Below are positions 19,327-27,947 of a stretch of DNA of 64,000 nucleotides, piece by piece (position 1 is the first letter of the stretch; each line of letters starts with the position of its first letter). A program made the translations under genes and the position numbers. The notes beneath the pieces were generated by a model. That model was not told the origin of the DNA, made no database searches, and was given only the letters and a program-made list of their open reading frames with translations. The DNA comes from Korobacter sp963758505 (GTDB lineage: Bacteria; Acidobacteriota; Terriglobia; Terriglobales; Acidobacteriaceae): NCBI GenBank assembly GCA_963758505.1, contig CAVWVJ010000001.1, positions 248,001 through 312,000 of the forward strand, in the 5' to 3' direction.

Positions 19327-19356
19327 TTGATCGCCTTCTTTTTCCGCTGATAGACT
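19327..19356 (+). promoter_or_regulatory. Candidate sigma70 promoter for hbd
   Basis: TTGATC (19327-19332), 18-nt spacer, TAGACT (19351-19356). Transcription would begin about 19363, 37 nt before the hbd start. Both hexamers match consensus at four of six positions. Confidence 0.5.
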
Positions 19357-19399
19357 CATTCGTTTGTCGATCATTGGTCGGAATGCCGTAGGTGCAATC

Positions 19400-20278
19400 A
19401 TGCAAATTAAGAACGTAGGCGTAATCGGTTGCGGGCTCATGGGATCGGGAATCGCCCAGGTCGCGGCGACCGCCGGGTTCCCGGTCACCGTGCTCGAGGC
19501 TGAGCAGAGTTTGTTGGACAAAGGTTTCAAAGGAATCGAACGATCGCTGTCGAGGTTCGCCGAAAAAGGAACGATTTCGGAGAAGCCGGAGGCGATCCTT
19601 GCCCGTCTGAAGGCAACGACCGAAATCGAGGACCTGGCCGTATGCGACATCCTTATCGAGGCGATCGTTGAAAGCGTCGGAGAAAAGCACAAGATGTATG
19701 CGGCGCTCGACAAGGTGGCGAAGCCGGATGCGATCTTCGCCAGCAATACCTCATCGATCTCCGTCACTGAGTTGATGGCAGTCACCAACCGGCCGGAGCG
19801 ATTCATCGGGCTGCATTTTTTCAACCCGGTCCCGTTGATGAAGCTGGTCGAAGTCGTTCGCACCCTCGCCACATCGGAAGATGTATTCGAAACTGCCGTG
19901 GGGTTCGCCGCCGAGCTCGGCAAGGTTCCGGTGCGTACGAAGGATAGCAGCGGGTTTATCGTGAACCGTTTGCTGGTGCCCTACCTGCTCGATGCCATTC
20001 GCGCCTATGAAGAAGGCGTGGGATCGATCGAAGACATCGACAACGCGATGAAGCTGGGTTGTGGATACCCGATGGGGCCGTTCACGCTGCTCGACTTTGT
20101 CGGGCTGGACACCTGTTACTACATCACCCACGTGATGTTCGAAGAGTTCCGCGAGAAGCGTTTTGCGGCGCCCCCGCTGCTCAAGCGCCTGGTGCTGGCG
20201 GGCTGGTACGGACGAAAGACCGGCAAGGGCTTTTACGATTACGCCGATCCGGGCAAGCCGGTTGCGAACAAATTCTGA
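19400..20278 (+). CDS. hbd: 3-hydroxybutyryl-CoA dehydrogenase
   Basis: NAD(P)-dependent oxidation/reduction of 3-hydroxyacyl-CoA and acetoacetyl-CoA. 292 residues, the length of the short stand-alone type. Rossmann fold with GVIGCGLMGSGIAQ at residues ~6-19, catalytic GLHFFNPVPLMKLVEV near 140, and the C-terminal helical dimerisation domain with GYPMGPFTLLDFVGLD. The start is ATG 19400 (MQIKNVGVIG), since the longer frame from 19364 has an unrelated leader. A GTAGGTG stretch precedes it. It is 6 nt from the crotonase gene, so the pair handles two successive steps of short-chain acyl-CoA metabolism (beta-oxidation, butanoate or polyhydroxybutyrate routes). Confidence 0.95.
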   Translation: MQIKNVGVIGCGLMGSGIAQVAATAGFPVTVLEAEQSLLDKGFKGIERSLSRFAEKGTISEKPEAILARLKATTEIEDLAVCDILIEAIVESVGEKHKMYAALDKVAKPDAIFASNTSSISVTELMAVTNRPERFIGLHFFNPVPLMKLVEVVRTLATSEDVFETAVGFAAELGKVPVRTKDSSGFIVNRLLVPYLLDAIRAYEEGVGSIEDIDNAMKLGCGYPMGPFTLLDFVGLDTCYYITHVMFEEFREKRFAAPPLLKRLVLAGWYGRKTGKGFYDYADPGKPVANKF

Positions 20279-20284
20279 GGACCT

Positions 20285-21067
20285 ATGAACTTCGAAAACA
20301 TCCTGTACGAAGTAAAGAACCAGATTGCCTACGTGACCGTCAACCGGCCTAAGGTGTTGAACGCGCTTTCGATCGCGACCATCGGCGAGATCGGTCGCGC
20401 GATGCAAGCCGCGAAAGAAGACGCGAACGTCCGCGTCGTGATTCTCACGGGGTCGGGTGAGAAGGCATTTGTGGCTGGCGCAGACATCAACGAATTGAAG
20501 GCCGCCAACGCGGAGGTCGGGAAGCAATACGCGTTGCGCGGGCAGGCTGTGCTCAGCCTGATGGAGAACCTTGGCAAGCCCGTGATTGCTGCCATCAATG
20601 GCTTCGCACTGGGCGGTGGTTGCGAGCTGGCACTGGGGTGCACGATGCGCTTTGCCTCCGACAATGCGAAACTCGGCCAGCCGGAAGTAAAGCTGGGAAT
20701 CATGGCCGGGTTTGGCGGTTCGCAACGCCTGCCGCGTCTGGTGGGCAAAGGCATGGGAATGCAGTTGCTGCTGACCGGCGAGACGATCACCGCGCAGGAG
20801 GCCCTCCGCGTCGGCCTGGTGAATGCCGTTGTACCGGCTGCGGAACTCATGACTTACGTGGAAGGCGTTGCGCAGAAGATCATTGCGAACGCACCCCTCG
20901 CCGTCCAGTACACCATGGAAGCGGTGAACCACGGCGCGGACATGACCCTGGCCGAGGGTCTGTATCTCGAGGCTACGCTGTTCTCGATCACCTGTGCCAC
21001 CGACGATAAGAACGAAGGCACGTCGGCTTTCCTGGAGAAACGCGCCGCCACTTTCAAGGGCCGCTAA
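20285..21067 (+). CDS. Enoyl-CoA hydratase (crotonase)
   Basis: Hydrates trans-2-enoyl-CoA (crotonyl-CoA) to the 3-hydroxyacyl-CoA used by the neighbouring dehydrogenase. 260 residues, single crotonase domain. Oxyanion-hole segments KAFVAGADINEL (~60-70) and GFALGGGCELALGC (~105-118), and both catalytic glutamates are present: one in GGGCEL, one in GQPEVKLGIM. This looks like an active hydratase. ATG 20285 lies 6 nt after the hbd stop, with a GAGGACC stretch as ribosome-binding site. Symbol left empty because crt, echA and fadB' cannot be separated here. Confidence 0.92.
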   Translation: MNFENILYEVKNQIAYVTVNRPKVLNALSIATIGEIGRAMQAAKEDANVRVVILTGSGEKAFVAGADINELKAANAEVGKQYALRGQAVLSLMENLGKPVIAAINGFALGGGCELALGCTMRFASDNAKLGQPEVKLGIMAGFGGSQRLPRLVGKGMGMQLLLTGETITAQEALRVGLVNAVVPAAELMTYVEGVAQKIIANAPLAVQYTMEAVNHGADMTLAEGLYLEATLFSITCATDDKNEGTSAFLEKRAATFKGR

Positions 21068-21163
21068 TTGCAAAAGTTTCATTCCAAGAATCGTGCGCGA
21101 GCGAAAAGCCGTTGCAGTTTCGCTCATGCGTTTTCTTCTGTAGGATGAGGGATTGGCCTGACA

Positions 21164-22147
21164 ATGCCGATCCACGGAAGGCGCCAAGGCCCGCTTTACG
21201 TGGAGACGGCAGACGCGGTTACCGAGCTAATGATCAAGAATGTTCGTATGCTCCGCCTGGCGAAGAATAAGGCGGAATTTCAGCAACTCAACGAGTTTTT
21301 CTCCCAGCTCGGCTTGGCAAACGGCGAGCAATGGGAGGGCCGCGGCAACAGCGGTCACGTCTTTCTTTGCGAGGATGGCGGGATTGAGGTCGGTCTCGGC
21401 GAAGGATTTCCCGACGCAGACCTCGTGTTTGAAGTGAACGATGCCGATGGAGTTTACGAGCTGCTGAAGCAGAACGGCTGGAAGAAGTTGACGAAGCCGG
21501 AAGACCTGGACTTTGGAGCGCGGATGTTTACCGTCGAGGTCGCTGGCCAGACCGCTGCGTTCTACAATTACCTTCCCGAAAAGCAGCACGCTGGAGCTCC
21601 CTCGCGCGAAGCGACGCTGGATGCAAAGGGGAAGAAGTTTGCCCTGGTCGTGAGCCGGTTTAACAGCTTTATCACCGAGCGCCTTCTGGACGGTGCGCTA
21701 TTGGCGTTACGGCAGGCCGGCGTCGATAGAAACGATATCGAAGTCGTACGTGTACCCGGGGCGTTCGAAATTCCCGGGGGCGCACGGGCGTTAGCTGAGA
21801 CTGGCAACTACGATGGCGTGATTTGCCTTGGCTGCCTGTTGCGCGGGGGGACGCTCCACTACGAGGTGATTGCCAACGAGGTCACGCGCGGCGTGGGTCA
21901 GTCAGCCCAGGAAACCGGAGTTCCGCACGGATTTGGCGTGCTGACCTGCGATACGCTGGAGCAGGCCATCGACCGCGCCGGGCTGAAGTCCGGCAACAAG
22001 GGTTATGAAGCCGCCATGGCGGCGGTGGAAATGGCGAACCTGAAACTTGCGGGTGGGAGGGCGAAAACGCTTCCCAAGCCCAAGTCCACGGCAAAAGATC
22101 TGATGAAAACCCGGGCGCTGCGACCCGCGAAGCCGGGGAAGAAGTGA
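21164..22147 (+). CDS. ribH: Fusion: VOC (glyoxalase-like) domain + 6,7-dimethyl-8-ribityllumazine synthase
   Basis: The C-terminal half (residues ~157-300) is lumazine synthase, the penultimate step of riboflavin synthesis: FALVVSRFNSFITERLL, VPGAFEIPGGARAL, GCLLRGGTLHYEVIANEV with the catalytic His, and GVLTCDTLEQA. The N-terminal half (~24-137) has the beta-alpha-beta-beta-beta pattern of a VOC domain (FFSQLGL, HVFLCEDGGIEVGLG, DLVFEV, MFTVEVAGQTAAFYNY). I do not see the usual His/Glu metal ligands, so it may bind a ligand rather than catalyse. RibH alone is ~155 residues; this protein is 327, with a basic tail. There is an alternative start at ATG 21230. Followed 28 nt later by nusB, the classical ribH neighbour. 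Confidence 0.88.
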   Translation: MPIHGRRQGPLYVETADAVTELMIKNVRMLRLAKNKAEFQQLNEFFSQLGLANGEQWEGRGNSGHVFLCEDGGIEVGLGEGFPDADLVFEVNDADGVYELLKQNGWKKLTKPEDLDFGARMFTVEVAGQTAAFYNYLPEKQHAGAPSREATLDAKGKKFALVVSRFNSFITERLLDGALLALRQAGVDRNDIEVVRVPGAFEIPGGARALAETGNYDGVICLGCLLRGGTLHYEVIANEVTRGVGQSAQETGVPHGFGVLTCDTLEQAIDRAGLKSGNKGYEAAMAAVEMANLKLAGGRAKTLPKPKSTAKDLMKTRALRPAKPGKK

Positions 22148-22175
22148 TGGGAGCGAATCGAGAAGTGAGTTTGGC

Positions 22176-22622
22176 ATGGTGAAGTCGGGAACCCGTCGTA
22201 AGTCTCGCGAGCTTGCTTTGCAGATGCTTTTCCAATTGGATATGGGCAAGCAGACCCCGGATCATGTAGAAAAGACATTCTGGGCAGAGCGCAACGACCT
22301 GGAAGAAGATGTTCGCAGCTTCGCGATTGACTTGTTTCACGTCGCGGAGTTACGCAAGGCTGAGATCGATGCGCTCATCGAGCAGCACGCGGAGCACTGG
22401 CGTATGGATCGCATGGCCGCCGTGGACCGCAACATCCTGCGCGCGGCAGCAGCTGAGTTTCTCGGGTTTCCGAGAACGCCGAAAGCGGTGGTGATTAACG
22501 AATCTCTGGAAATTGCGCGAAGATTTTCCAGCCCCGAATCGGTACAGTTCATCAATGGAGTGTTGGACAGCGTAGCGCGCGAGCTGGACAAGGGAAACAA
22601 GGCAAAGCCCCAGGACCGGTAG
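22176..22622 (+). CDS. nusB: Transcription antitermination protein NusB
   Basis: All-helical RNA-binding factor that, with NusE (S10), joins boxA-containing rRNA transcripts and prevents early termination. 148 residues. The RRKSRELALQMLFQLD start, DRMAAVDRNILRAAAAEF in the middle, and VVINESLEIARRFSSPESVQ followed by FINGVLD near the C-terminus are diagnostic. ATG 22176 follows ribH closely, and a small acidic gene follows by 23 nt, so the three probably form one operon. The partner S10 is encoded at 32136-32465 in this window. Confidence 0.96.
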   Translation: MVKSGTRRKSRELALQMLFQLDMGKQTPDHVEKTFWAERNDLEEDVRSFAIDLFHVAELRKAEIDALIEQHAEHWRMDRMAAVDRNILRAAAAEFLGFPRTPKAVVINESLEIARRFSSPESVQFINGVLDSVARELDKGNKAKPQDR

Positions 22623-22645
22623 ATCCCGGCAGGAAATGAAGCGCA

Positions 22646-22909
22646 ATGCATTGGTCAGACGAAGCGAAAGAGATTTTTAAGCAGCTCATGAAAACGCTGC
22701 CCTCGGGGGAGCGTCAGGAGATCAAGGAGTCGGCGCAGCCTCGCGCGGAATCCCTCGCCGAAGAAGAGGGCGATGACGAGGTATCAGTGGAAGCCGCAAT
22801 CCTGGCGGTCATCGAGAGCACTCCGGGCGAATTTCATGACCGTTTGCGCGACATGCTGGCCTACAACGGCATCGATCCCGAGGATTACAACGCCGCCTTC
22901 GGAGAATGA
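22646..22909 (+). CDS. Small acidic conserved protein, possibly PCP_red-like
   Basis: An 87-residue protein opening MHWSDEAKEIFKQLMKTLP, followed by a very acidic middle (EEEGDDE) and a helical C-terminus with FHDRLRDMLAYNGIDPEDY. The W-x-x-EA-x-x-x-L-x-x-x-P start recalls the small PCP_red (protochlorophyllide reductase subunit-like) domain found as a stand-alone protein in non-phototrophs. That match is from memory and weak. Last gene of the ribH-nusB unit, directly before a terminator. Function unknown. Confidence 0.65.
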   Translation: MHWSDEAKEIFKQLMKTLPSGERQEIKESAQPRAESLAEEEGDDEVSVEAAILAVIESTPGEFHDRLRDMLAYNGIDPEDYNAAFGE

Positions 22910-22925
22910 TTCCGTTTTCCTCGGA

Positions 22926-22959
22926 AAAGAAAAAGCCCTCCCGCTGAGGAGGGCTTTTT
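22926..22959. terminator. Bidirectional intrinsic terminator
   Basis: Stem AGCCCTCC / GGAGGGCT (22934-22941 with 22948-22955), loop CGCTGA, a T-run on the plus strand and a matching A-run upstream that gives a T-run on the minus strand. It serves the nusB operon and the convergent gene ending at 22972. Confidence 0.92.
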
Positions 22960-22971
22960 GCTGCTTTCCGT

Positions 22972-25182
22972 TTATTTCGGTTGCACCGCTAGCAGGCTCG
23001 GGTTTACGAAATTCAGGTTCGAGCCGCTGCTGGGGCCCTGGATCTGCACGTTGACCTGCTGCGTATCGGCAAATGTGCTCGTGCTCACGAAGTGAATGTA
23101 CGAGTCGTCGGCGCCTACCCACAACCCGCTATCGTCCAGCATGAAGGAGCCGTTGTACACCTGCGTCAGGGAATTACTCCCTTTATCGACCAGCGCCACG
23201 GCATTGACCGTGCCATTGGTGAGGTCGATGATCCCAACCTGCGGCGTGCATCCCGATGTGCAGCCGGTGAGTACCGCTGCATAATGTCCGCTGGGCGAGA
23301 TGAGCAACTGGTTCACAGTGAAGCCGCTGCCGAGAGCGGAGAGTGAGATGGTGCCGGGCGAGGTGGCGAACCCTGTCGCCGGACAACCAGCGAAGGGCGA
23401 GGTGAGCGGGTTCGGATTGGTGATATTCACCTGATCAAGATGAGTACCATCCACCGCGAGCATGCCGCTGCCGTTGGGCAGGGCAGCCAGCGCCGTTGGG
23501 GCGGCGAAGTTGTTCGTCGTGAGCGGTTCGAAGCCCGCGATGAATTGACCTGCAGAGAGGGTATTGCAGGTTTCATCAGCCACGACATTGGTGCCGGCAC
23601 TCGCGAAGACGATGCTGCCGTTCGCGCTCGTCTTCAAGTCGCGGGCGGCACCGGGCAGCGGATTGCCCCCCGGGGTCAGGGTCAGCGGAACCGGCGAGCT
23701 TCCCGCATCCCCGACGATGCGATAGCGATAGAGGTTCGCGCCCGCCGCGAAGTAAACGGTATTGCCGTCAGGCGTGAAGCTGGCGGCGCTTACTCCCGGA
23801 ATGGAGAAGCCACCCGGGTTGGCGATCGTCAGGCTCGTGCCGCTCATCACGTAAACCGAGCCGCTGACTGGCGATGTTGTGGTATTGGCGAAGAGAACGT
23901 AGGCGCCGTTGGGCGAAACTGCCAGCACCTTGCCCGGAAAACTCAAAGCCTGCACCGTGTTACTTGCTGTCGTTACCACCATGCCCGCCGTGGCGCTGCC
24001 CATGAAGATGTGCGTGCCGTCGGGGCTCATCACCATCGAATTGGGAGAAGACGGCAACGAGATCACCGTCCCGACGGTGTAGTTGGTGGTGTCCACCGGA
24101 TACATCTGCACCGCGCCAAGCCCGCTGACGTAAACGTTCGTTTCGTTCGCAACAACGGCGCTCGCTGAACTCTGCACCGTGGATGTGACTACGTTGCTGA
24201 AGACGGCGGCGACGTTTTTATTGCAACCCGGCGGGGTACAACTGGCGACCACTCCGCCATATCCCGGACCCTTTCCGGTGTAAGTGCCCGTGCTGGTGGC
24301 CCCCGAGACTGTTCCGACAGCCGGCTGCAGGCTGTTGAAGGTGAGCGACGGAGTAATCGGGGTTCCTGACGAATCGAGCACATCCGCCTGCAACGGAGAA
24401 GTTGCGGCGGCGGTGACGGTGAAGGATGTGTCGGTTTTGCCCTGTACGTGCAGTGAAATTGAGTCCACCAGGCAGGTCGTGTACGGCACCGCCGTGCTGG
24501 TGCTTGACTTGGTGGCGCTGTTTACCGAGGCGTACATCTTGGTGGTTCCCGGAATTCCGGCGGTCAGGTTGCCGCTGGCATCGATGCTCGCGACCGTCGA
24601 ATCGAGAACGTTGTAACTAAATCCACCGATTTGATCGGTGATATTGCAACTTGCCGGGTCGTCCGGGCACGCCGAGGAGCAAGTGCCGCCCGCGTACGCC
24701 GGACTGGTGCATGCGTACGCCGTGACTCCGGTAGTCTTCCCCATGCTCGTGCAGCTCGCGCTGGGCGCGTGCAGATAGACCGCCGTCACCGGATAGTGAA
24801 TATAGGCGATGGCCGTTCCGTTCGCGCCATTGGCGGTTGCCGTGATTTTGAACTGGCCGACCTGCGTAGTGGGCGTGCAGAGGGTAAAGGTCGCGTCCCA
24901 GGTGCCCGCGCAGAGCGAGCCGCCTTGCGTGATATCGGCGTGCGTCGGGTCGGAACTGGTGTACGTGATGGTCGTGCTGACAGTGGTGCCGGCTGCGTTA
25001 TACGGAGTGGCGGCGACGGTGACGACCTGACCAGGCTCGAGCGAGATGAGGGTCGGACTAAAAGTGAACGACGTGACCGTGTAGCTGGAACTGCTGCTTC
25101 CGCTGCCACAAGCCGACCAGAGTGCCGTGAACAACAGAATTCCTGCGAGAGCCGCAGAAGAAGCCAATGAAAACCGACGCAT
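22972..25182 (-). CDS. Exported Ig-like/beta-propeller surface protein
   Basis: A 736-residue Ser/Thr/Gly-rich exported protein. The N-terminus MRRFSL followed by a hydrophobic stretch ends in LWSACGSGSSSS; the Cys could be a lipidation site, but Trp at -3 is not standard for a lipobox. Residues ~35-330 look like bacterial Ig-like (Big) repeats (SFTFSPTLISLEPGQ, TYTSSDPTHADI, DSTVASIDASGNL). The rest looks like a propeller with repeated SPDGT or SPNGAY motifs. Several Cys pairs suggest disulfides. The start is ATG 25182 with a GGGGAGG Shine-Dalgarno; an in-frame GTG 15 nt upstream is less likely. Function unknown, possibly adhesive or structural. Confidence 0.8.
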   Translation of the reverse strand: MRRFSLASSAALAGILLFTALWSACGSGSSSSSYTVTSFTFSPTLISLEPGQVVTVAATPYNAAGTTVSTTITYTSSDPTHADITQGGSLCAGTWDATFTLCTPTTQVGQFKITATANGANGTAIAYIHYPVTAVYLHAPSASCTSMGKTTGVTAYACTSPAYAGGTCSSACPDDPASCNITDQIGGFSYNVLDSTVASIDASGNLTAGIPGTTKMYASVNSATKSSTSTAVPYTTCLVDSISLHVQGKTDTSFTVTAAATSPLQADVLDSSGTPITPSLTFNSLQPAVGTVSGATSTGTYTGKGPGYGGVVASCTPPGCNKNVAAVFSNVVTSTVQSSASAVVANETNVYVSGLGAVQMYPVDTTNYTVGTVISLPSSPNSMVMSPDGTHIFMGSATAGMVVTTASNTVQALSFPGKVLAVSPNGAYVLFANTTTSPVSGSVYVMSGTSLTIANPGGFSIPGVSAASFTPDGNTVYFAAGANLYRYRIVGDAGSSPVPLTLTPGGNPLPGAARDLKTSANGSIVFASAGTNVVADETCNTLSAGQFIAGFEPLTTNNFAAPTALAALPNGSGMLAVDGTHLDQVNITNPNPLTSPFAGCPATGFATSPGTISLSALGSGFTVNQLLISPSGHYAAVLTGCTSGCTPQVGIIDLTNGTVNAVALVDKGSNSLTQVYNGSFMLDDSGLWVGADDSYIHFVSTSTFADTQQVNVQIQGPSSGSNLNFVNPSLLAVQPK

Positions 25183-25350
25183 GTATCCTCCCCGCACGTG
25201 CTTCGCTTTAGACGTGCGGATTCTTGCTAAAGAGAGAGTTCCTCGTGGGAAAACGTTAGTTTAGAAGCTGCGGGAATTTTCAGCAAGGGAGGGAGGTGGC
25301 GCATGTTCTCGTGAACCGTCGGGAATCGAGGTTTCCTGCCGTTTCACCAA

Positions 25351-27054
25351 TCAGCGCTGGAGTTCTCCCAACTGCGCCTTCGCGGCCTGTGAACTAGGAT
25401 CGATCTGCAGTTCCTGCAACACCTCCCGCTTCGCCTCGTCGCGCCGCCCTTCGCGCGCCAGCACCTGGCCCAATAGAAGATGCTGTCCAGAGAGCCCCGG
25501 CCAAATCGCAATCGCTTTGCGGATAGGGGTTTCCGCTGCTTCCCATCGACCCAGGTTCATGCGGGCGACGGTCTGATAGTCATAACAGACGTTGTTGGAA
25601 TCCGGAGCAATCTGGTTCGCGCGCTCGCAATAAACGTCAACTCCTTCCCAGTTCTGCAGCCGGTAGAACATCACCGCAAGCCCGAAATTCGCATGCCAAT
25701 CATCCGGATCGAGCGAAACCGATTTTTTGTAAAGATTGATAGCCGCCATCGGATCGCCCCGTTTGTACAGTTCAAAGGCAAGATGTTCGTAGGCGACAGG
25801 ATTCCTGGGCGCCACCGCAACCGCGCGGGTGAAGAGTGTGAGATTGTTCGTCCAGGGGGCAAGCTGGGTTTCGGTGGCGTAGCCCAAGGCGGCCAGGAAC
25901 AAGATCGCAACCATCGTCCGCGCAGCGGGCTGCCCGAAGACGAGCCTCTTTCCAGCTCGCAAGCGCCGCAACGCCGCGGCGAGGACAAGTCCCACGCCGA
26001 GGGCCGGCAGGTAGAGATAACGGTCGTGCACATAGTCGTGGGCATCAAAGGCCACGACTCCCGCGATCGCCGGCGCCAACGGCAAAACAATCCAGGCCAG
26101 GGCAATGAAGAGAATGCTTGAACGGCGCGCGGTATAGGCGACCAGCCCGGCAACCGCGAGGATGACCAGGGCCGGCAGAATCCAACTGCTGCTGTGGGAG
26201 AGCTCGAAATCGTAGATTGCGCTGAGCCGCACCGGCCAGAAGAGATGTTTTATGTAGAACCAGGAGACTCTGGGCAGGTTCGCGATCACCGCGCTCCAGG
26301 GCCGGACCGCGGGTGAATATTCGAAGCGAAGCACGCGCCAGCGGGCGACTAAATAGACCGCAAGGACGATGGCGAAGAGAAGGCAATCGCGCAGCCCGCG
26401 CCTCGAGCGCGCGACGACTCCTTCCTCATGGTTCAGCGCGAAGGAATATACAAACACAAGCGCCAGCGCGATGGCCGCCGTCTCTTTGACCAGTAATCCC
26501 GTCGCAAAGACGGCGAGAGCGGCAATCAGGAACGAAGTCTGCTTCTGCTCGCGATAGGAGAGCCAAAACAGCAGCGATCCGAAAATGCATACCGCCATTA
26601 GCGGCTCGGAAACCCCGGAAATCCACGCCACGGACTCGATATGCGCGGGATGCAGGGCAAAAACTGCGGTAGCGACCGCCACCGTGAACGTGTCTTGGAA
26701 TGTTCGGTGTAGCAGGAAATAGACCAGGATGACAGCCGCGAGGTGCACCAAGAGGGTTGAAGCGTGCCAGAATGCTGGTTTTGCGCCAAAAAGTGCGTAA
26801 TTGAGGCGCAACCAGACGAGAACCAGCGGCCGGTAGTAGGAGCCGGTTTCCGACACGTTGAACCAGAAATGGTGCTGAAAATAGCTGGGAACGAAGCTCC
26901 AGGAGGTCAGGCGCGGGTTGGTGACGATCAGAATCGGGTCGTCATACACGAAACCGAAGCGCAAGCACGGGAGGTAGAGGAACGCGGTTGCAGCAACAAT
27001 CAGCCCGAGGAGTCGAAGTCGTGGAGTGCGCTCCGGAGCGTGCGAATGAGACAT
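25351..27054 (-). CDS. TMTC-like GT-C membrane glycosyltransferase with C-terminal TPRs
   Basis: A 567-residue membrane protein. The first helix is followed by FVYDDP (D38-D39), the acidic loop typical of the GT-C fold (TMTC/PMT-like O-mannosyltransferases). About ten further hydrophobic segments carry DYVHDRYLYLPALG, another family feature. The last ~170 residues are TPR repeats (AYEHLAFELYKRGDPMAAI, ANFGLAVMFYRLQNWEGV, QHLLLGQVLAREGRRDEA). I chose ATG 27054; TTG 27072 is in frame. No good Shine-Dalgarno is visible for either. It diverges from the str operon. Sugar and acceptor unknown. Confidence 0.82.
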   Translation of the reverse strand: MSHSHAPERTPRLRLLGLIVAATAFLYLPCLRFGFVYDDPILIVTNPRLTSWSFVPSYFQHHFWFNVSETGSYYRPLVLVWLRLNYALFGAKPAFWHASTLLVHLAAVILVYFLLHRTFQDTFTVAVATAVFALHPAHIESVAWISGVSEPLMAVCIFGSLLFWLSYREQKQTSFLIAALAVFATGLLVKETAAIALALVFVYSFALNHEEGVVARSRRGLRDCLLFAIVLAVYLVARWRVLRFEYSPAVRPWSAVIANLPRVSWFYIKHLFWPVRLSAIYDFELSHSSSWILPALVILAVAGLVAYTARRSSILFIALAWIVLPLAPAIAGVVAFDAHDYVHDRYLYLPALGVGLVLAAALRRLRAGKRLVFGQPAARTMVAILFLAALGYATETQLAPWTNNLTLFTRAVAVAPRNPVAYEHLAFELYKRGDPMAAINLYKKSVSLDPDDWHANFGLAVMFYRLQNWEGVDVYCERANQIAPDSNNVCYDYQTVARMNLGRWEAAETPIRKAIAIWPGLSGQHLLLGQVLAREGRRDEAKREVLQELQIDPSSQAAKAQLGELQR

Positions 27055-27132
27055 TGTGTGGCCGAAATTCAAGTGGTTGCGCCGATTGTAGTGCTCGGTC
27101 CGGCTGCAATTGTGCGTTTCTGAGCCAAGTCG

Positions 27133-27161
27133 TTGACGTTCCTGATTCCAGTTGTTATATT
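27133..27161 (+). promoter_or_regulatory. Strong sigma70-type promoter of the str/ribosomal super-operon
   Basis: TTGACG (27133-27138), exactly 17 nt, then TATATT (27156-27161). Both boxes are 5/6 to consensus. Transcription should begin near 27168, giving a ~390-nt leader before rpsL. This is the best promoter in the window and the only one I see ahead of the 22-kb translation cluster. Confidence 0.75.
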
Positions 27162-27167
27162 GGATAG

Positions 27168-27557
27168 GTTCTGCGAGTCAATTTGGCTTGCCTGTATTGG
27201 TAGTGGCTGAGCTGCATGATGCGCTGCCCTTGTAAGTATTGAAAGTGAAGGGCATCCTCGCTGAAACGAACCTGCGCTACCTTCGGACCTTCCGAAGGGT
27301 ATGCAGGTCGAGGCCGACGAAACGGAGTACCTCCTGGCTGCAACTCCGCCGGGACTTGGCGCCACCGTCGTTAGCCCAACCACAAAGTTAACCCTAGATT
27401 CCCGCATTGCGTTTGGCGGGAAGCATGGTCAGCACAGGCCCTTCACGCGTGTGAAGCGGAGCAAAGCTGTCCAGCCCCTGCGAAGGGAAAGTAGTGATGC
27501 GCTGTGAGCAGCGCGAATCCGGACATGTGTGTGCGTCCGGTCAAGGAGCTTGGAAGA
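27168..27557 (+). promoter_or_regulatory. Long structured 5' leader of the str operon
   Basis: No confident gene lies in this 390-nt stretch. Three stem-loops are visible: TGCCCTT/AAGGGCA (27225-27254); a two-tier hairpin at 27270-27308, with CCTTCGGA/TCCGAAGG inside ACCTGC/GCAGGT; and TTCCCGC/GCGGGAA (27399-27422). An 8-codon ORF (27216-27242) and a 68-codon ORF (27301-27507) are present; the start of the second lies in the 3' side of the two-tier hairpin. None of the hairpins is followed by a T-run. A regulatory role (ribosomal protein feedback or attenuation) is inferred from position only. Confidence 0.45.
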
Positions 27558-27932
27558 GTGCCTACATTTAATCAACTCGTGCGTAAGGGCCGTACGGCGC
27601 CGAATTTCAAGACGGCGAGCCCGGCATTGCAATCCTGCCCGCAAAAGCGTGGCGTTTGCACCCGCGTTTACACCCAGACGCCCAAAAAGCCGAACTCGGC
27701 GCTGCGCAAGGTTGCACGCGTCCGGCTGACGAATGGAATTGAAGTGACGACTTACATCCCCGGCATCGGCCACAACCTGCAGGAGCACTCCATCGTGCTG
27801 ATCCGCGGCGGCCGTGTGAAAGACCTGCCGGGTGTTCGTTATCACGTGGTGCGCGGAACGCTTGACTCGGTGGGCGTGGCCAACCGCAAGCAGGGCCGCT
27901 CGAAGTATGGCGCCAAGCGCCCGAAAGCTTAA
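27558..27932 (+). CDS. rpsL: Small ribosomal subunit protein uS12
   Basis: Decoding-centre protein of the 30S subunit, 124 residues. TPKKPNSALRK carries the Lys pair whose mutation gives streptomycin resistance, here wild type. GRVKDLPGVRYH carries the Asp that RimO methylthiolates in other bacteria. The start is GTG 27558 (MPTFNQLVRKGR), with AAGGAG at 27543-27548 nine bases upstream. The frame is open upstream to 27504, but those residues are not S12. First gene of the str-S10-spc-alpha super-cluster; rpsG follows by 15 nt. Confidence 0.97.
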   Translation: MPTFNQLVRKGRTAPNFKTASPALQSCPQKRGVCTRVYTQTPKKPNSALRKVARVRLTNGIEVTTYIPGIGHNLQEHSIVLIRGGRVKDLPGVRYHVVRGTLDSVGVANRKQGRSKYGAKRPKA

Positions 27933-27947
27933 AGGTAGAGGATTTCG

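Noticed and set aside
27069..27407. 112-codon minus-strand ORF in the rpsL leader
   Set aside because: No ribosome-binding site, poor composition, and it crosses the promoter and leader hairpins of the str operon.
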